From positions 1 through 5,979 of the forward strand of contig DPVV01000101.1 in NCBI GenBank assembly GCA_003526525.1: DNA of 5,979 bases, written 5' to 3'. Shown here one piece after another: positions 4,580 to 5,979 of the stretch. A program made the translations under genes and the position numbers. Position 1 is the first letter of the stretch. The number at the start of each line of letters is the position of its first letter. Under the pieces are notes generated by a model, which had not been told where the DNA came from, ran no database searches, and worked only from the letters and a program-made list of their open reading frames with translations. The DNA is from Lachnoclostridium phytofermentans (lineage in GTDB: Bacteria; Bacillota; Clostridia; Lachnospirales; Lachnospiraceae).

Positions 4580-5833
4580 TTAACTATCGTATCGTATTCT
4601 TGGAATCGTTACGATAAAACTTGTTCCCTTAGTATACTGAGAACGAACCTTTATCCTACCCGTATGATTCATAATAATAAGCTTTGCAATGGATAATCCC
4701 AATCCATGACCTTCAATCTTTCGATCACGGACATGATCAGAACGATAAAATCGGTTAAAAATATTATCCATATCTTTTCTTGTCATACCAATACCGGTAT
4801 CCTCTACGCCAATCATACAGTCACCACGAATGTTACGGCAATAGATTCGGATGGTATCTCCATCCTGAGTATATTTTACTGCATTATCAATAAATACCCT
4901 GATTGCCTGTTTTAGAGCCTGCTTATCACCATATACATTAACATCCTCAAGGAAAGGTGCTTCGATTAATCGATTCGCAGTCACAAGTTTAGTTTCCTTT
5001 ACCATTTCCTCAACGATTGGTCTCATATTGAATATCTTCTTCTCTAGCTTTAGCGTCTTCTTATCATGCCTTGATAGGAATAATAATTTTTCCACTAAAT
5101 CTTGCATCGCTTTCGCTTCATTTTTTATCGCTTCAATCGATTCCTCTAGTATTTCTTGATCCTTGGAACCCCATCTGCTTAACATATTAATATAACCTTG
5201 AATAACCGCAATTGGTGTCCGAAGTTCATGAGAAGCATCCGATACAAATTGCTTCTGCCTTTCATATGATGTCTCTAATCGGTCTAGCATATTATTAAAA
5301 ACAATAGCTAAGTCCTTTAGTTCATTCTTCGTTCCTTCCACATTTAATCGCTCACTGTGAAGGTTACCCACGGTCAAGCGATTTACTGTTGCGGACATGG
5401 ATTGAATAGGCTGAAGAAGCTTAACATTGTCCTTCTTACCTTCTAGAATAATAAAGAATACGATTAAAACATATAAGATTGACATATTCCATAGCAAGGA
5501 CCACAAACGATTATAGTCTTTCGTCATATTATAATAAAACTGTGCTCGGTATAGTATTCCTCCTTGGACAAATTCCATGTCATCATCAAGTATAAGTCGA
5601 TGAGTATCGCTAGATTTTGTATAATGAATTGATCGAAAGATTCGTCCGAAATTTTTTACATCGTAGGTAACATCATTGTATACCTCTCGCCCCGTGTCCA
5701 CTTCATACAAAACCATATTAACTCCTAGTTTTGAATAAGGATTTACCACAGCACCAAAAGATTCTCCATCATTCTCCAAATTTACAACAATTTCTTCTGC
5801 CATGTCCTCGTATCTTCCTTTTTCTATATTCAA
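4580..5833 (-). CDS. Sensor histidine kinase, HAMP-HisKA-HATPase, truncated N-terminus
   Basis: This is the transmitter of a two-component system: it autophosphorylates on His and passes phosphate to a response regulator not in this window. In the 417-aa frame, residues 1-110 are an extracytoplasmic sensor segment without a recognisable fold, and 112-130 form a transmembrane helix. HAMP spans about 131-185. The H-box SHELRTP carries phospho-acceptor His202. The N-box FIDNAVKYT (314-322), G1 DTGIGM (345-350), F-box FNRFYR (359-364) and G2 GHGLGL (375-380) make a complete ATP-binding domain. The catalytic half therefore looks functional. The first transmembrane helix is missing because an in-frame TAA (5834-5836) precedes this frame; the helix is encoded just upstream in the same frame. 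Without it the sensor part would not be exported normally. The frame opens with TTG at 5833. An ATG at 5803 after AAAGGAAG is another possible restart. The gene is convergent with the exporter operon, and the sensed signal is unknown. Confidence 0.85.
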   Translation of the reverse strand: MNIEKGRYEDMAEEIVVNLENDGESFGAVVNPYSKLGVNMVLYEVDTGREVYNDVTYDVKNFGRIFRSIHYTKSSDTHRLILDDDMEFVQGGILYRAQFYYNMTKDYNRLWSLLWNMSILYVLIVFFIILEGKKDNVKLLQPIQSMSATVNRLTVGNLHSERLNVEGTKNELKDLAIVFNNMLDRLETSYERQKQFVSDASHELRTPIAVIQGYINMLSRWGSKDQEILEESIEAIKNEAKAMQDLVEKLLFLSRHDKKTLKLEKKIFNMRPIVEEMVKETKLVTANRLIEAPFLEDVNVYGDKQALKQAIRVFIDNAVKYTQDGDTIRIYCRNIRGDCMIGVEDTGIGMTRKDMDNIFNRFYRSDHVRDRKIEGHGLGLSIAKLIIMNHTGRIKVRSQYTKGTSFIVTIPRIRYDS

Positions 5834-5979
5834 TTAAAGAATAGAAAAAATAAAGAAGAAGAGAAACCCATTAATAATTAATAGCTTCAAATAGTTCATG
5901 GCAATTCGGTTGGTAATAGAGAGTCGTATTCCTCCAAAAATGGCTTCTTTTTTTTCCCGATATGGTAGTATAATTTTCT
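5834..5979 (-). pseudogene. 5' part of the histidine kinase gene, cut off by an in-frame stop
   Basis: Upstream of the kinase frame, in the same frame, 47 sense codons (5977 down to 5837) are open to the window edge and then hit TAA at 5834-5836. They encode a basic segment (ITNRIAMNYLK) followed by the hydrophobic run LLIINGFLFFFIFSIL, a typical first transmembrane helix of a sensor kinase. Directly after the stop the frame continues with LNIEKGRYEDMAEEIV, as expected at the outer end of such a helix. One base change (for example from TAT, CAA or AAA) would restore a continuous kinase. This suggests a recent nonsense mutation or a sequence error. The true start is not visible: ATG 5899 lacks a good ribosome binding site, and the gene probably begins beyond 5979. 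Confidence 0.65.

Noticed and set aside
4460..4696. A 78-aa plus-strand reading frame
   Set aside because: It starts with TTG, passes through the kinase terminator and runs antisense to the conserved C-terminal ATPase domain of the kinase.
1..5979. CRISPR array, tRNA/rRNA genes, insertion sequences or prophage parts
   Set aside because: I saw no spaced direct repeats, cloverleaf, transposase frame or terminal inverted repeats with target duplications.

Overview
The window is AT-rich DNA from a low-GC Gram-positive bacterium. Strong AAGGAGG-type ribosome binding sites, a consensus SigA promoter, uridine-tailed terminators and protein style point to Clostridia, probably a Lachnospiraceae / Lachnoclostridium-like organism. 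The species is inference; no rRNA or marker gene is present.

Region 1-577 is an untranslated regulatory leader. A near-perfect promoter (TTGACA, 17 bp, TATACT; 183-211) should start a transcript at about 218. It carries a 5' hairpin and a 26-codon ORF with its own Shine-Dalgarno sequence (286-366). After that comes a strong intrinsic terminator (390-417), about 160 nt before the first large gene. The end of the small ORF (342-356) can pair with the 5' arm of the terminator (388-400) in a 12-bp alternative structure. The leader's own ribosome binding site can pair with the same ORF segment. This is the architecture of a translation-coupled transcription attenuator, comparable in logic to bmrB ahead of bmrCD in Bacillus subtilis. 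It is the most interesting element in the window.

Region 578-4228 holds two co-directional ABC exporter half-transporters (581 and 593 aa). Together they look like a heterodimeric type IV / ABCB-like multidrug exporter. The motifs are asymmetric in complementary ways: the first protein has Asp for the catalytic Glu of Walker B, and the second has LSIGQ for LSGGQ. The pair should therefore have one degenerate and one competent ATP site, as in TM287/288, BmrCD and LmrCD. Two tandem hairpins lie between the genes. A third hairpin after the second gene sequesters a strong Shine-Dalgarno sequence that has no gene behind it.

Region 4229-4579 separates convergent transcription units and holds back-to-back terminators, one for each direction.

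Region 4580-5979 (minus strand) encodes a membrane sensor histidine kinase. The catalytic part is complete, but an in-frame TAA at 5834-5836 cuts it from a 47-codon upstream stretch in the same frame that encodes the expected first transmembrane helix. The gene therefore looks nonsense-interrupted, or the base is a sequencing error. Its real start and any partner response regulator lie beyond the right edge.

Working picture: the exporter operon is kept off by the leader terminator and induced when ribosomes slow or stall in the leader ORF, for example under a ribosome-targeting antibiotic. The kinase is a separate convergent unit with no visible regulatory link to the exporter.
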